DNA of 64,000 nt from assembly GCF_001428505.1 (NCBI RefSeq), contig NZ_LMHU01000001.1:952891-1016890 (forward strand). The letters are read 5' to 3'. Each line of letters opens with the position of its first letter. The stretch's first letter is position 1. The notes under the pieces are model-generated. The model was given only the letters and a program-made list of their open reading frames with translations, ran no database searches and was not told the origin of the DNA. This document shows positions 52,850 through 61,858 of the stretch, one piece after another. Source of the stretch: Terrabacter sp. Root181 (GTDB lineage Bacteria; Actinomycetota; Actinomycetes; Actinomycetales; Dermatophilaceae). The position numbers were made by a program, and so were the translations under genes.

Positions 52850-53533
52850 TTGAGTCGCATTCTCATCGTCGAGGACGAGGTGTCGTTCTCCGACCCGCTG
52901 TCCTACCTGCTGAAGAAGGAGGGCTACGACGTCGCCGTGGCCGAGACCGGGCCCGACGGCCTGGCCGAGTTCGACAAGAACGGCGCCGACCTCGTCCTGC
53001 TCGACCTCATGCTGCCCGGCCTGTCGGGCGTCGACGTGTGCCGGGCGCTGCGCCAGCGCTCCTCGGTGCCGGTCATCATGCTGACCGCCAAGGACAGCGA
53101 GATCGACAAGGTCGTGGGTCTCGAGATCGGTGCCGACGACTACGTCACGAAGCCCTACTCCAGCCGTGAGCTGCTCGCGCGCGTCAAGGCCGTGCTCCGC
53201 CGGCTCGCCGAGCCCGAGGACCTGCTGCCCTCGACGCTCGAGTCGGGTCCGGTGCGCATGGACGTCGAGCGCCACACGGTCAGCGTCCAGGGCCGGTCGG
53301 CGTCCTTGCCGCTCAAGGAGTTCGAGCTGCTCGAGATGCTGCTGCGCAACTCCGGTCGCGTGCTGACGCGCATGCAGCTCATCGACCGGGTGTGGGGTAG
53401 CGACTACGTCGGCGACACGAAGACGCTCGACGTCCACGTCAAGCGCCTGCGCGCCAAGATCGAGCCCGACCCGGCCAACCCGGTGCACATCGTCACGGTG
53501 CGCGGGCTGGGCTACAAGTTCGAGGCCGGCTGA
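52850..53533 (+). CDS. regX3: Phosphate response regulator RegX3
   Basis: 227 residues, OmpR type. Receiver with acidic pocket EDE, phospho-Asp in LVLLDLMLPGLSGVD and Lys in YVTKPYSSREL; winged helix with KEFELLEMLLRNSGRVLTR and DYVGDTKTLDVHVKRLRAK. Starts with TTG 64 bases after senX3, behind GAGAGG; no ATG or GTG fits. Expected to bind the PHO boxes upstream of pstS and senX3. Confidence 0.96.
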   Translation: MSRILIVEDEVSFSDPLSYLLKKEGYDVAVAETGPDGLAEFDKNGADLVLLDLMLPGLSGVDVCRALRQRSSVPVIMLTAKDSEIDKVVGLEIGADDYVTKPYSSRELLARVKAVLRRLAEPEDLLPSTLESGPVRMDVERHTVSVQGRSASLPLKEFELLEMLLRNSGRVLTRMQLIDRVWGSDYVGDTKTLDVHVKRLRAKIEPDPANPVHIVTVRGLGYKFEAG

Positions 53534-53570
53534 CCCCCACTGTCGAGCGGTCACGAGTGGCCGCACCCAC

Positions 53571-53617
53571 GCAGTCGAAAGGCCACTCCTCGCCGCGAGG
53601 AGTGGCCTTTCGACTGC
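53571..53617. terminator. 22-base perfect hairpin after regX3
   Basis: Arms 53571-53592 and 53596-53617 pair without mismatch around CCG. Each arm carries GTCGAAAGGCCAC. Serves convergent regX3 and the lipoprotein gene. Confidence 0.92.
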
Positions 53618-53654
53618 TGCGAGTGGGCCGGACGTGGCCTCTCGACGGGGAGCG

Positions 53655-54176
53655 TCAGCTGCCGGTCGGGGCCGGCGTCACCGTGGCGTAGTAGCCGCTC
53701 GCCGTCAGCACCGGCACCTTGACGACGGTGGTACCACCGGTGTCGGAGGTGATGGTGACCGGGGCGAGGCCGCCGGGCTTGGTCTTGACGTCGGTCAGCT
53801 GCAGACCCTTGGTGGAGAGGTTGACCTGCTCGCGCGGGCCGAGCCGCACCTCGGAGCCGGTGGGCGCGCTGGTGGCGTTGGGGTCGGCCTGCGCGGCGAT
53901 CTGGACGGTCATGTCCTGCTCGCCGAGGTTGATGGCCGAGCCGGAGATGACCACGGTGCCGTTGCCGTCACCGACGAGCAGGAGGTCGCGCACGGCGAGC
54001 TGGCCCACGTTGGCCGGCACGCCGTCGGCCGGCACGTAGGGGACGGCGGTCTGGACGGGCGAGTTGACCTGGCAGCCGGTCGTCGCGACGGCGAGGACGA
54101 CACCGGCGAGCACGGTCGACACCCGGCGGGTGGACGGGCGACGCGCGGGGGTCATGGCGGGGTATCGACGCTTCAC
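53655..54176 (-). CDS. Small lipoprotein, unknown
   Basis: 173 residues from the GTG at 54176, which follows TAGGCT by 7 bases; an ATG seven codons later is possible. Lipobox ATTGC lies at about residue 34. The mature part is an Ig-like strand-rich domain (TVVISGSAINLGEQDMTVQIA, VRLGPREQVNLSTKG, VPVLTASGYYATVTP). Not recognised beyond this. Probably an extracytoplasmic binding or assembly protein. Confidence 0.75.
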   Translation of the reverse strand: MKRRYPAMTPARRPSTRRVSTVLAGVVLAVATTGCQVNSPVQTAVPYVPADGVPANVGQLAVRDLLLVGDGNGTVVISGSAINLGEQDMTVQIAAQADPNATSAPTGSEVRLGPREQVNLSTKGLQLTDVKTKPGGLAPVTITSDTGGTTVVKVPVLTASGYYATVTPAPTGS

Positions 54177-54440
54177 GGGCGACAGCCTACCGGCGCGTGA
54201 CCCCGCGGACCCGTGCACCCGCCGACTCGGCGCCGGCGAGCCGAAGGACGGGCGCCGCGAACGCGACGACACAGGCCCGGAAGGCCCCCGCGAAGCACGC
54301 CGAGCGGCCTTCTGTCAAGACGTCAATTACCGCGTGCCGCGCCCCCACTGTGGCTCTGACCTGCACTGATGCCGAATCCTGAGATCGCGATGTGCACAGC
54401 TTCGTGATAATCTGGAGGTCGCGAAAGGGGAAAACAGCAG

Positions 54441-54923
54441 ATGGTTTTCAAGGTCGGCGAGACGGTCGTGTACCCCCACCACGGGGCTGCACTCATCGAA
54501 GAGATCAACACACGCACGATCAAGGGAGAGGACAAGCTCTACCTCAAGCTCAAGGTCGCCCAAGGTGACCTGACGATCGAGGTCCCCGCCGAGAACTGCG
54601 ACCTCGTGGGTGTCCGCGACGTCGTCGGCAAGGAAGGCCTCGACCGCGTTTTCGAGGTGCTCCGCACGCCGCACACCGAGGAGCCGACCAACTGGTCGCG
54701 TCGCTACAAGGCGAACCTCGAGAAGCTCGCGTCGGGTGACGTCATCAAGGTCGCCGAGGTCGTGCGCGACCTGTGGCGTCGTGACCAGGACCGCGGTCTG
54801 TCGGCCGGCGAGAAGCGCATGCTCGCCAAGGCCCGCCAGATCCTCGTCTCCGAGCTCGCGCTCGCGGAGAAGACGAACGAGGAGAAGGCCGAGACCATCC
54901 TTGACGAGGTCCTCGCTTCCTGA
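54441..54923 (+). CDS. carD: CarD/CdnL-type RNA polymerase-binding regulator
   Basis: 160 residues. The N-terminal Tudor-like RNAP-interaction domain ([20 protein letters not shown]) and helical DNA-binding domain ([38 protein letters not shown]) are complete. Essential activator of rRNA and housekeeping promoters in actinobacteria. GAAAGGGG precedes the ATG and TGATAAT lies upstream as a -10 box. Followed in the same frame by ispD. Confidence 0.97.
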   Translation: MVFKVGETVVYPHHGAALIEEINTRTIKGEDKLYLKLKVAQGDLTIEVPAENCDLVGVRDVVGKEGLDRVFEVLRTPHTEEPTNWSRRYKANLEKLASGDVIKVAEVVRDLWRRDQDRGLSAGEKRMLAKARQILVSELALAEKTNEEKAETILDEVLAS

Positions 54924-54935
54924 TCGGACAGCACA

Positions 54936-55643
54936 CTGAACAACGAGACCGGAGCCGGTCGCGTCGGCGTCATCGTCGTCGCGGCCGGCTCTGGCTCGCG
55001 TCTGGGGGCAGGTCTGCCCAAGGCGTTCGTGCCCCTCGCCGGGGTGCCCCTGCTGGGGCACGCCCTGCGGGGGGTCCTGTCGTGCGCGACCGTGGTCCAG
55101 GTCGTCCTCGTCGTTCCGGACACCCACCGCGAGCAGGCCGCTGCCGTCACTGATGGCGTATGCCGTGAGCTCGGGTCCGTGACGCCGGTGACCGTCGTGC
55201 CCGGCGGGGTCGAGCGGGGCGACTCCGTCGCAGCCGGTCTGCGCGCGCTCGGTGACGAGGTCGACATCGTCCTCGTCCACGACGCCGCCCGGTGCCTGAC
55301 GCCGGTCGCGGTCTTCGACCGGGTGGTCGCCGCCGTCGCGGCGGGAGCCGTGGCCGTCGTGCCCGGCACTGCGGTCGTCGACACGATCAAGCAGGTCGAC
55401 GCCGACGGGTTCGTCGTCGGCACGCCCGAGCGCTCGGCCCTGCGGGCGGTGCAGACGCCGCAGGGCTTCCGGCGTGACGTGCTCGAGCGTGCGCACGCCG
55501 TGTCGAGCGAGGCCACCGACGACGCGGGGCTCGTCGAACGGCTGGGCGAGCGGGTCCTCGTCGTCGAGGGCGACCCGCGGGCCCTCAAGGTGACGACGCC
55601 GAGCGACCTCGAGGCCGCCGCCCGCCTGCTCGCCACCTCCTGA
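54936..55643 (+). CDS. ispD: 2-C-methyl-D-erythritol 4-phosphate cytidylyltransferase
   Basis: 235 residues if it begins at the CTG at 54936. The nucleotide loop VIVVAAGSGSRLGAGLPKAF lies just after, then VLVHDAARCLTP and RAVQTPQGFRRD. No ATG, GTG or TTG exists between the carD stop (54923) and that loop, so the start is either CTG (with GGACAG 7 bases before) or readthrough of the in-frame carD TGA. MEP pathway, step 3, with ispF nearby. Confidence 0.92.
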   Translation: MNNETGAGRVGVIVVAAGSGSRLGAGLPKAFVPLAGVPLLGHALRGVLSCATVVQVVLVVPDTHREQAAAVTDGVCRELGSVTPVTVVPGGVERGDSVAAGLRALGDEVDIVLVHDAARCLTPVAVFDRVVAAVAAGAVAVVPGTAVVDTIKQVDADGFVVGTPERSALRAVQTPQGFRRDVLERAHAVSSEATDDAGLVERLGERVLVVEGDPRALKVTTPSDLEAAARLLATS

Positions 55644-55672
55644 CCTCGATCCGACCTCGATCCGACCTCGGT

Positions 55673-55714
55673 TCGATGTGTTCTGCGGTCACGGGTGACC
55701 GCAGAACACATCGA
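55673..55714. terminator. 20-base perfect hairpin after ispD (palindromic repeat copy 2)
   Basis: Arms 55673-55692 and 55695-55714 pair fully around a 2-base loop. The same unit recurs, less symmetrical, at 47669-47713. Just before it CTCGATCCGAC is repeated in tandem. Confidence 0.85.
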
Positions 55715-55741
55715 CCCCGGGAGTTGCCTATCCTCGGCAGC

Positions 55742-56563
55742 GTGACGACCGACCCCAGCACCGCCCTGTCCCGACCGACGGCTCTCATCACCGGTGGTGG
55801 CACCGGCATCGGTGCGGCCATCGCACGGCGGCTGTCGCGCGACGGCTTCGACGTCGTCGTCGCCGGCCGCCGTCGCGAGAAGCTCGACGAGGTCGTGGCC
55901 GACATCGAGAGCGCCGGCGGCTCCGCCCGTGCGCTCGTCATGGACGTCACCGACCCCGGGTCGGTGACCCAGGGCGTCGCGTCCCTCGACCGGTGCGACG
56001 TCGTCGTCAACAACGCAGGCGGTGCGCTGGGCGTGACCCGCGTCGAGGACGGCGACCCCGAGGAGGTCGAGGACGGCGACCCCGAGGAGTGGGAGCGGAT
56101 GTTCGCCACGAACGTCGTCGGCACCCTCCGGGTCATCCAGGCCGTGCTGCCGCTCCTGCGGCGCTCCTCCCGCGCCACCATCGTCGACATCAGCTCCATC
56201 GCCGGTGAGCGCGTCTACGAGGGCGGTGCCGGCTACGTCGCCGCCAAGCACGGCACGTCCGTCGTCTCCGAGACGCTCCGGCTCGAGCTCAACGGAGAGA
56301 ACATCCGCGTCGTCGACATCCGGCCCGGCATGGTGCACACCGAGGAGTTCTCCCTGACCCGCCTGCACGGGGACCGGGCCGCGGCCGACAAGGTCTACGA
56401 CGGCGTCGACCGCCCGCTCGTCGCCGACGACGTCGCGGAGTGCGTCGGTTTCGTCGTGGGCCTGCCCCAGCACGTCAACATCGACACGATGGTGGTCAAG
56501 CCGGTGGCCCAGGCGGCCCCGCACAAGATCCACCGCGGCCCGATCGACTGGAAGGACGCCTGA
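55742..56563 (+). CDS. Short-chain dehydrogenase with internal tandem duplication
   Basis: 273 residues. Cofactor loop [13 protein letters not shown], catalytic Ser in VDISSIAGE and YVAAKHG with Tyr and Lys. VEDGDPEE occurs twice in a row because a 24-bp unit is exactly duplicated (56042-56065, 56066-56089), adding eight residues before EWERMF. Leaderless start (TATCCT, 7 bases, GTG). Stop overlaps ispF start (TGATG). Confidence 0.9.
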   Translation: MTTDPSTALSRPTALITGGGTGIGAAIARRLSRDGFDVVVAGRRREKLDEVVADIESAGGSARALVMDVTDPGSVTQGVASLDRCDVVVNNAGGALGVTRVEDGDPEEVEDGDPEEWERMFATNVVGTLRVIQAVLPLLRRSSRATIVDISSIAGERVYEGGAGYVAAKHGTSVVSETLRLELNGENIRVVDIRPGMVHTEEFSLTRLHGDRAAADKVYDGVDRPLVADDVAECVGFVVGLPQHVNIDTMVVKPVAQAAPHKIHRGPIDWKDA

Positions 56564-57048
56564 TGACCCACCTCCCGCGCGTCGGCGTGGGCGTCGACGT
56601 CCACGCGTACGCCCCGGAGGGCTCGGACCGGGAGCTCTGGGTGGCGGGACTGCAGTGGCCGGGGGAGCGCGGCCTCGACGGGCACTCCGACGCCGACGTC
56701 GCCGCCCACGCGGCCTGTGACGCGATCTTCTCGGCGGCCGGGATCGGTGACCTCGGCGCGCACTTCGGCACGTCGCGTCCCGAGCTCGCCGGAGCGTCCG
56801 GGGTCACGCTTCTCGCCGAGGCCGCGCGGCTCGTGCGCGAGGCCGGCTACGACATCGGCAACATCGCCGTCCAGGTCGTCGGCAACCGGCCCAAGGTCGG
56901 CGCCCGCCGTGCCGAGGCCGAGGCGGCCCTCGCCGCCGCGGCCGGCGCCCCGGTCTCGGTGAGCGGCACGACGACGGACGGGCTCGGCCTGACGGGTCGG
57001 GGCGAGGGCGTGGCCGCCGTCGCGACGGCCCTCGTCGTCGCTCGCTGA
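56563..57048 (+). CDS. ispF: 2-C-methyl-D-erythritol 2,4-cyclodiphosphate synthase
   Basis: 161 residues, normal length. Metal ligands D and H in GVDVHAY, the [14 protein letters not shown] motif, GDLGAHF and the closing [19 protein letters not shown] are intact. MEP pathway, step 5. Overlaps the SDR stop, so the order is ispD-SDR-ispF. Confidence 0.96.
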   Translation: MTHLPRVGVGVDVHAYAPEGSDRELWVAGLQWPGERGLDGHSDADVAAHAACDAIFSAAGIGDLGAHFGTSRPELAGASGVTLLAEAARLVREAGYDIGNIAVQVVGNRPKVGARRAEAEAALAAAAGAPVSVSGTTTDGLGLTGRGEGVAAVATALVVAR

Positions 57049-57162
57049 GGCCCCGCGAGGGCCGAGACACCTCGCCACGTCGGAACCGATCGACGGGCGC
57101 GCCGCTCGTAGTGCCGACCGCGTCCGCCCCCCGGCGGCTCGACGACTCACCTGAGGAGACCC

Positions 57163-57597
57163 GTGGACGACTCGTGGATGTGGCTGGTCTTCGGACCGGT
57201 CGCACTGATGCTCATCGTCTTCCTCGTCGCGATGTTCATCGCCCTCGCCGGCTGGAACCGTCCGGCCGAGCCGGAGCAGCTGCCGACCGCCTGGGACGTG
57301 CAGGTGCGGTCGCGTCGCGACGTCGCCGGTCCCGGCCGCATCGAGGTCCGAGACGGCCACGTCGCCTTCACGCCGGCGGGTGCCCAGGACGTCGCCTGGG
57401 CCGTGCCGGTCGCCGGCACCCGGGCGTCGCGCAACTACACGACGACGCGGTGGCCGGTGCTGCTGCGCACCACGGCCCACGGACGGATCTTCCTGCGTGT
57501 CGCTCCCGTCGACCACGACCTCGAGCACTCGCCGTGGGACCGGGCCCCGGTGCAGCGGCACGCCCAGCTCTTCCTCGCGGCGCTGCGCCGGGCCTGA
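57163..57597 (+). CDS. Single-span membrane protein, unknown
   Basis: 144 residues. One N-terminal membrane segment (WLVFGPVALMLIVFLVAMFIALAGW), then a strand-rich cytoplasmic or external domain (WDVQVRSRRDVAGPGRIEVRDG). GAGGAG precedes the GTG. Not recognised. Confidence 0.72.
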   Translation: MDDSWMWLVFGPVALMLIVFLVAMFIALAGWNRPAEPEQLPTAWDVQVRSRRDVAGPGRIEVRDGHVAFTPAGAQDVAWAVPVAGTRASRNYTTTRWPVLLRTTAHGRIFLRVAPVDHDLEHSPWDRAPVQRHAQLFLAALRRA

Positions 57598-57685
57598 CGC
57601 TCGTTGCGCTGGGCCCCGCGGGACGTTTGGGTAGGTCATGGAGGGCCTCTCAGGCCGCACATCCGCAAGATCGACAGGAGTAGTC

Positions 57686-58768
57686 ATGCCGCAGACCGTC
57701 AAGGGTGTCATCAGCCGCAGCAAGGGCGCCGACGTCGAGGTCGTCGACGTCGTCGTGCCGGACCCCGGCCCGGGTGAGGCGGTCGTCAAGATCGAGACCT
57801 GCGGGGTGTGCCACACCGACCTGCACTACCGCGAGGGCGGCATCAACGACGACTACCCGTTCCTGCTCGGCCACGAGGCCGCCGGCTACGTCGAGGCCGT
57901 CGGCGAGGGCGTCACCGACGTGGCTCCCGGCGACTTCGTCATCCTCAACTGGCGCGCCGTGTGCGGTCAGTGCCGGGCCTGCGCCAAGGGCAAGCCGTGG
58001 TACTGCTTCAACACCCACAACGCGACGCAGAAGATGACGCTGACCGACGGGACCGAGCTGACGCCCGCGCTCGGCATCGGGGCCTTCATCGAGAAGACGC
58101 TCGTCGCCGCGGGCCAGTGCACCACGGTGCCCGAGGCCGACGCCGCCGCCGTCGGTCTGCTCGGCTGCGGCGTCATGGCCGGCTTCGGCGCGGCCGTCAA
58201 CACCGGCGGGGTGGGCCGCGGCGACTCGATCGCCGTCATCGGCTGCGGCGGGGTCGGCAACGCCGCGATCGCCGGCGCCAAGGTGGCCGGCGCGACGACG
58301 ATCATCGCCGTCGACGTCAGCGACGCGAAGCTCGAGCAGGCGAAGCACTTCGGCGCCACGCACACCGTCAACAGCAAGAACACCGACGCCGTCGAGGCGA
58401 TCCGCAGCCTCACCGACGGCAACGGCGCCGACGTCGTCGTCGAGGCGGTCGGCCGCCCCGAGACCTACGAGCAGGCGTTCTACGCCCGCGACCTCGCGGG
58501 CACCGTCGTACTCGTCGGCGTCCCGACGCCGGACCAGCAGGTCACCCTGCCGATGATCGACATCTTCGGCCGCGGCGGCGCCCTGAAGTCGAGCTGGTAC
58601 GGCGACTGCCTCCCGAGCCGCGACTTCCCGATGCTCGTGGACCTCTACAAGCAGGGCCGCTTCGACCTCGACGCGTTCGTCACCGAGCGCATCGGCCTCG
58701 GCGACATCGAGGCGGCGTTCGACAAGATGCACGCCGGCGAGGTCCTGCGATCGGTCGTCGAGCTGTGA
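57686..58768 (+). CDS. mscR: S-(hydroxymethyl)mycothiol dehydrogenase
   Basis: 360 residues, zinc alcohol dehydrogenase class III type. Catalytic zinc [10 protein letters not shown] and [15 protein letters not shown], structural zinc [18 protein letters not shown] site [14 protein letters not shown]. The family oxidises the mycothiol-formaldehyde adduct and also reduces S-nitrosomycothiol. AGGAG precedes the ATG. Coupled to the MBL gene by a 4-base overlap. Confidence 0.94.
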   Translation: MPQTVKGVISRSKGADVEVVDVVVPDPGPGEAVVKIETCGVCHTDLHYREGGINDDYPFLLGHEAAGYVEAVGEGVTDVAPGDFVILNWRAVCGQCRACAKGKPWYCFNTHNATQKMTLTDGTELTPALGIGAFIEKTLVAAGQCTTVPEADAAAVGLLGCGVMAGFGAAVNTGGVGRGDSIAVIGCGGVGNAAIAGAKVAGATTIIAVDVSDAKLEQAKHFGATHTVNSKNTDAVEAIRSLTDGNGADVVVEAVGRPETYEQAFYARDLAGTVVLVGVPTPDQQVTLPMIDIFGRGGALKSSWYGDCLPSRDFPMLVDLYKQGRFDLDAFVTERIGLGDIEAAFDKMHAGEVLRSVVEL

Positions 58769-59439
58769 GCGCCGACGGCGCGGCCGACCGGGTCACGCCC
58801 TCGCAGGGCGGCGTCCGCATCGACCACACGACGACCGAGGGCACCTTCAGCCTCGACGGCGGCACGTGGGAGGTCGAGAACAACGTGTGGGTCATCGGCG
58901 ACGACACCCAGTGCGTCGTCATCGACGCCCCGCACGACGCCGCCCCGATCCTCGAGCTCGTCGGCGACCGCCGCCTGACCCACATCCTGCTGACGCACGC
59001 ACACGACGACCACGTCACCGTCGTGCCCGAGCTGCTCGCCGCCCATCCCGGCGCGAAGGTTGCTCTCCACCCGGACGACCGGGTGCTGTGGGACCAGAGC
59101 CACCCCGACCTCACCCCGACCCTGGACCTCGCCGACGGCGACGTCGTGCAGGTCGCCGACGTCGAGCTGTTCGTGCTGCACACGCCGGGCCACGCGCCGG
59201 GCGCGTGCTGCTTCCACGCCCGCGACCTCGCCGTCGTCTTCACCGGTGACACGCTCTTCCAGGGTGGCCCCGGCGCGACGGGTCGGTCGTGGTCCGACTT
59301 CCCGACCATCGTCGAGTCGATCAAGGACCAGCTGCTCTCGCTCCCGCCCGAGACGACGGTCCTCACCGGCCACGGCCGCGCCACGACGATCGGCGACGAG
59401 CTGCCGGACGTCGAGGAGTGGATCCGCCGGGGTCACTGA
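58765..59439 (+). CDS. Metallo-beta-lactamase-fold hydrolase, MscR partner
   Basis: 224 residues. Metal motif THAHDDHV at about 76-83 plus [13 protein letters not shown] and [10 protein letters not shown]. The same gene follows mscR in many actinobacteria, where it is thought to hydrolyse S-formylmycothiol to formate and mycothiol. GTG overlaps the mscR stop. Confidence 0.92.
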   Translation: MSADGAADRVTPSQGGVRIDHTTTEGTFSLDGGTWEVENNVWVIGDDTQCVVIDAPHDAAPILELVGDRRLTHILLTHAHDDHVTVVPELLAAHPGAKVALHPDDRVLWDQSHPDLTPTLDLADGDVVQVADVELFVLHTPGHAPGACCFHARDLAVVFTGDTLFQGGPGATGRSWSDFPTIVESIKDQLLSLPPETTVLTGHGRATTIGDELPDVEEWIRRGH

Positions 59440-59460
59440 CCCCGCTGCGCCGCGTGACCC

Positions 59461-59508
59461 GGGCACACGGCATACGCCCTCGTGCCGTATGCCGTATGCC
59501 GTGTGCCC
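59461..59508. terminator. Hairpin with three GTATGCC motif copies
   Basis: Left arm 59461-59475 (GGGCACACGGCATAC) pairs perfectly with 59494-59508. A second forward copy of GTATGCC at 59487 lies in tandem, so two alternative stems are possible. Between convergent genes. Confidence 0.85.
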
Positions 59509-59528
59509 GAGGCCGCGGCGTCGCGCGC

Positions 59529-60278
59529 TCAGGCGCGGGGTGCGTCGCGCAGGAGGCTGATCTTCTGCCAGATCTTGCGGCTCATGCCGGTCGTGAGGTT
59601 CTCGATCTCGCTCACGGTGTCGAGCACGAGCGCGTCGGTCGACTCCTCGGCGCACAGGGCCGCGGCCTTCGAGGTCATCGACAGCAGCTCGGAGCAGTAC
59701 TCGAGGTAGAGCGCGTAGTCGCGCACCGACATCGTGCGGGGGCTCACGACCTCGTCACCGGCGATCGTCCCGAGCCGGGTGTCGGGCAGCAGGGCGGCGG
59801 GGTCCTTGCTCATCTGGTGCATGTCGATGATGTGGGCGAGCGAGCGCAGGTGGTGCAGCCGGCGGATGAGGTCGTTGCGCACGACCCGGTCGGCGAGCGA
59901 GAGCAGGAACCAGATCGCGATCCCGGCGAACACGAGGTCGTTGATGAGGCTCTCGACGACCGGCAGCCACTCGAAGGCCGCGATCGAGCCGGCCCGGGCC
60001 AGCGCGTCGCGCACCGCGATGCCGACCGCGACGAGCGACACGGCGAGGACGACGACGATGAGGGCCCGCGAGGCCCACACCAGGGTGGCTCGCTGGGCGG
60101 GGGCGCGCCGGCGGCGGTCGAGGAGGGCGTCGACGACCTTGCCGAGCTCCTCGGTGGCGGCACGCAGCCCGGGGTGGCGGGGCAGGTAGGTGTCGATGCG
60201 CTCGCCGAGGTAGCTGATGACGGCGCGCACCTCGGAGCCGTCGAGCCGCTCGTAGCTCGTGAGCCGCGGTTGCGCCAT
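59529..60278 (-). CDS. Two-span membrane protein, unknown
   Basis: 249 residues. Two central membrane segments ([33 protein letters not shown]) between a helical N-terminus ([18 protein letters not shown]) and a long helical C-terminus rich in Ser and Leu. Not recognised. Divergent from cysS. Confidence 0.72.
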   Translation of the reverse strand: MAQPRLTSYERLDGSEVRAVISYLGERIDTYLPRHPGLRAATEELGKVVDALLDRRRRAPAQRATLVWASRALIVVVLAVSLVAVGIAVRDALARAGSIAAFEWLPVVESLINDLVFAGIAIWFLLSLADRVVRNDLIRRLHHLRSLAHIIDMHQMSKDPAALLPDTRLGTIAGDEVVSPRTMSVRDYALYLEYCSELLSMTSKAAALCAEESTDALVLDTVSEIENLTTGMSRKIWQKISLLRDAPRA

Positions 60279-60363
60279 GCGCCCGAGCGTAGACCGCGCG
60301 GTGCCGGCGTCGCGGGATCGCGCATGGTCGGGTGCGCAGCGACGCGCCGATAGACTTCGGCGG

Positions 60364-61857
60364 GTGAGCCTACGACTGTTCGACACCGCAACCCGGGAGC
60401 TGCGCGACTTCATGCCGCGCGAGGTGGGCAAGGTCGGCATGTACATCTGTGGCCTCACCACGCAGGGTGCGCCGCACATCGGCCACATCCGTTTCGCGGT
60501 CGCCTTCGACGTGCTGCGCCGCTGGCTCGAGGTCGGTCACGGCTACGACGTCACGCTCGTGCGCAACGTCACCGACATCGACGACAAGGTGCTCCGCAAG
60601 GCGGCCGACGCCGGTGAGGACTGGTTCGCCCTGACCTACCGCAACGAGCGCCTCACCTCGCAGGCGCTCGACGCGCTCGGCGTCGAGCCGGCCACCTACG
60701 AGCCGCGGGCGACCGGTCACGTGCCCGACATGGTGACGCTCATGGAGACGCTCATCGAGAAGGGCCACGCGTATGCCGCCCCCGACGGCAGTGGCGACGT
60801 GTACTTCGACGTCCGCTCGTGGCCCGAGTACGGCTCGCTGACCGGCCAGTCGCTCGACGACATGGCCAGCGCGGACGATGCCGACCCGCGCGGCAAGCGT
60901 GACCCGCGCGACTTCGCGCTCTGGAAGGGCCACAAGTCCGACGAGCCCGAGAGCGCGTCGTGGCCCACGCCCTTCGGCGCCGGTCGTCCGGGCTGGCACC
61001 TCGAGTGCTCCGCCATGGCGCGACGCTGGCTCGGCGACGAGTTCGACATCCACGGCGGTGGCATCGACCTGCGCTTCCCGCACCACGAGAACGAGCAGGC
61101 GCAGTCGCGCGCGGCCGGGCTCGGCTTCGCCCGCTACTGGCTCCACAACGCGTGGGTCACGGTCAAGGGCCAGAAGATGGGCAAGTCGCTCGGCAACGCC
61201 CTCGAGGTGCGCCACCTGCTCGAGTCGACGCGGCCGATCGTGCTGCGCTACTACCTCACGGCGGCGCACTACCGCTCGATGATCGAGTACCACTCCGGCT
61301 CCCTCGAGGAGGCCGCCGCCGCCGTCGAGCGCATCGAGGGCTTCCTCGAACGGGCGTCCCGGCGCGGCGCGATCCGACCGGTGTCCACCGCTGACCTGCC
61401 GGGCGCGTTCGTCGCCTCGATGGACGACGACCTCGGCGTCAGCGGCGCGCTCGCCGTTGTGCACGACACGGTGCGCGCCGGCAACAGCGCCCTCGACGAG
61501 GACGACGACGAGGCGGCCCTCGAGGCCGCCGGCGCCGTCGTCGCCATGACCGACGTGCTCGGCGTCAACCCGCTCGCCGCGCACTGGGGCTCCGGCAGCA
61601 GCCGCGAGGACGCCGCCGCCGAGCTCGCGCTCGAGGCACTCGTGCGGGCCCAGCTCGACGCCCGCCAGATCGCCCGCCAGGAGCGCGACTTCGACCGGGC
61701 CGACGAGATCCGCGACACGCTGACGGCGGTCGGCATCGAGATCACCGACACCCCGTCCGGGGCCCAGTGGTCGCTCGCCCGCCCGGCGCGCGGCGACGCC
61801 GACCCCACCACCGACCACCCCACCGCGGCCCTCGGGGCCGAGAAGGCACAGGGCTGA
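60364..61857 (+). CDS. cysS: Cysteinyl-tRNA synthetase
   Basis: 497 residues. HIGH-type motif in [10 protein letters not shown], Zn ligands ([29 protein letters not shown]) and KMSKS as KMGKSLGN are all present. TAGACT ends 7 bases before the GTG, so the mRNA is probably leaderless. It is an authentic CysS rather than MshC, which would lack the tRNA-binding end. Followed one base later by rlmB. Confidence 0.97.
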   Translation: MSLRLFDTATRELRDFMPREVGKVGMYICGLTTQGAPHIGHIRFAVAFDVLRRWLEVGHGYDVTLVRNVTDIDDKVLRKAADAGEDWFALTYRNERLTSQALDALGVEPATYEPRATGHVPDMVTLMETLIEKGHAYAAPDGSGDVYFDVRSWPEYGSLTGQSLDDMASADDADPRGKRDPRDFALWKGHKSDEPESASWPTPFGAGRPGWHLECSAMARRWLGDEFDIHGGGIDLRFPHHENEQAQSRAAGLGFARYWLHNAWVTVKGQKMGKSLGNALEVRHLLESTRPIVLRYYLTAAHYRSMIEYHSGSLEEAAAAVERIEGFLERASRRGAIRPVSTADLPGAFVASMDDDLGVSGALAVVHDTVRAGNSALDEDDDEAALEAAGAVVAMTDVLGVNPLAAHWGSGSSREDAAAELALEALVRAQLDARQIARQERDFDRADEIRDTLTAVGIEITDTPSGAQWSLARPARGDADPTTDHPTAALGAEKAQG

Positions 61858-61858
61858 C

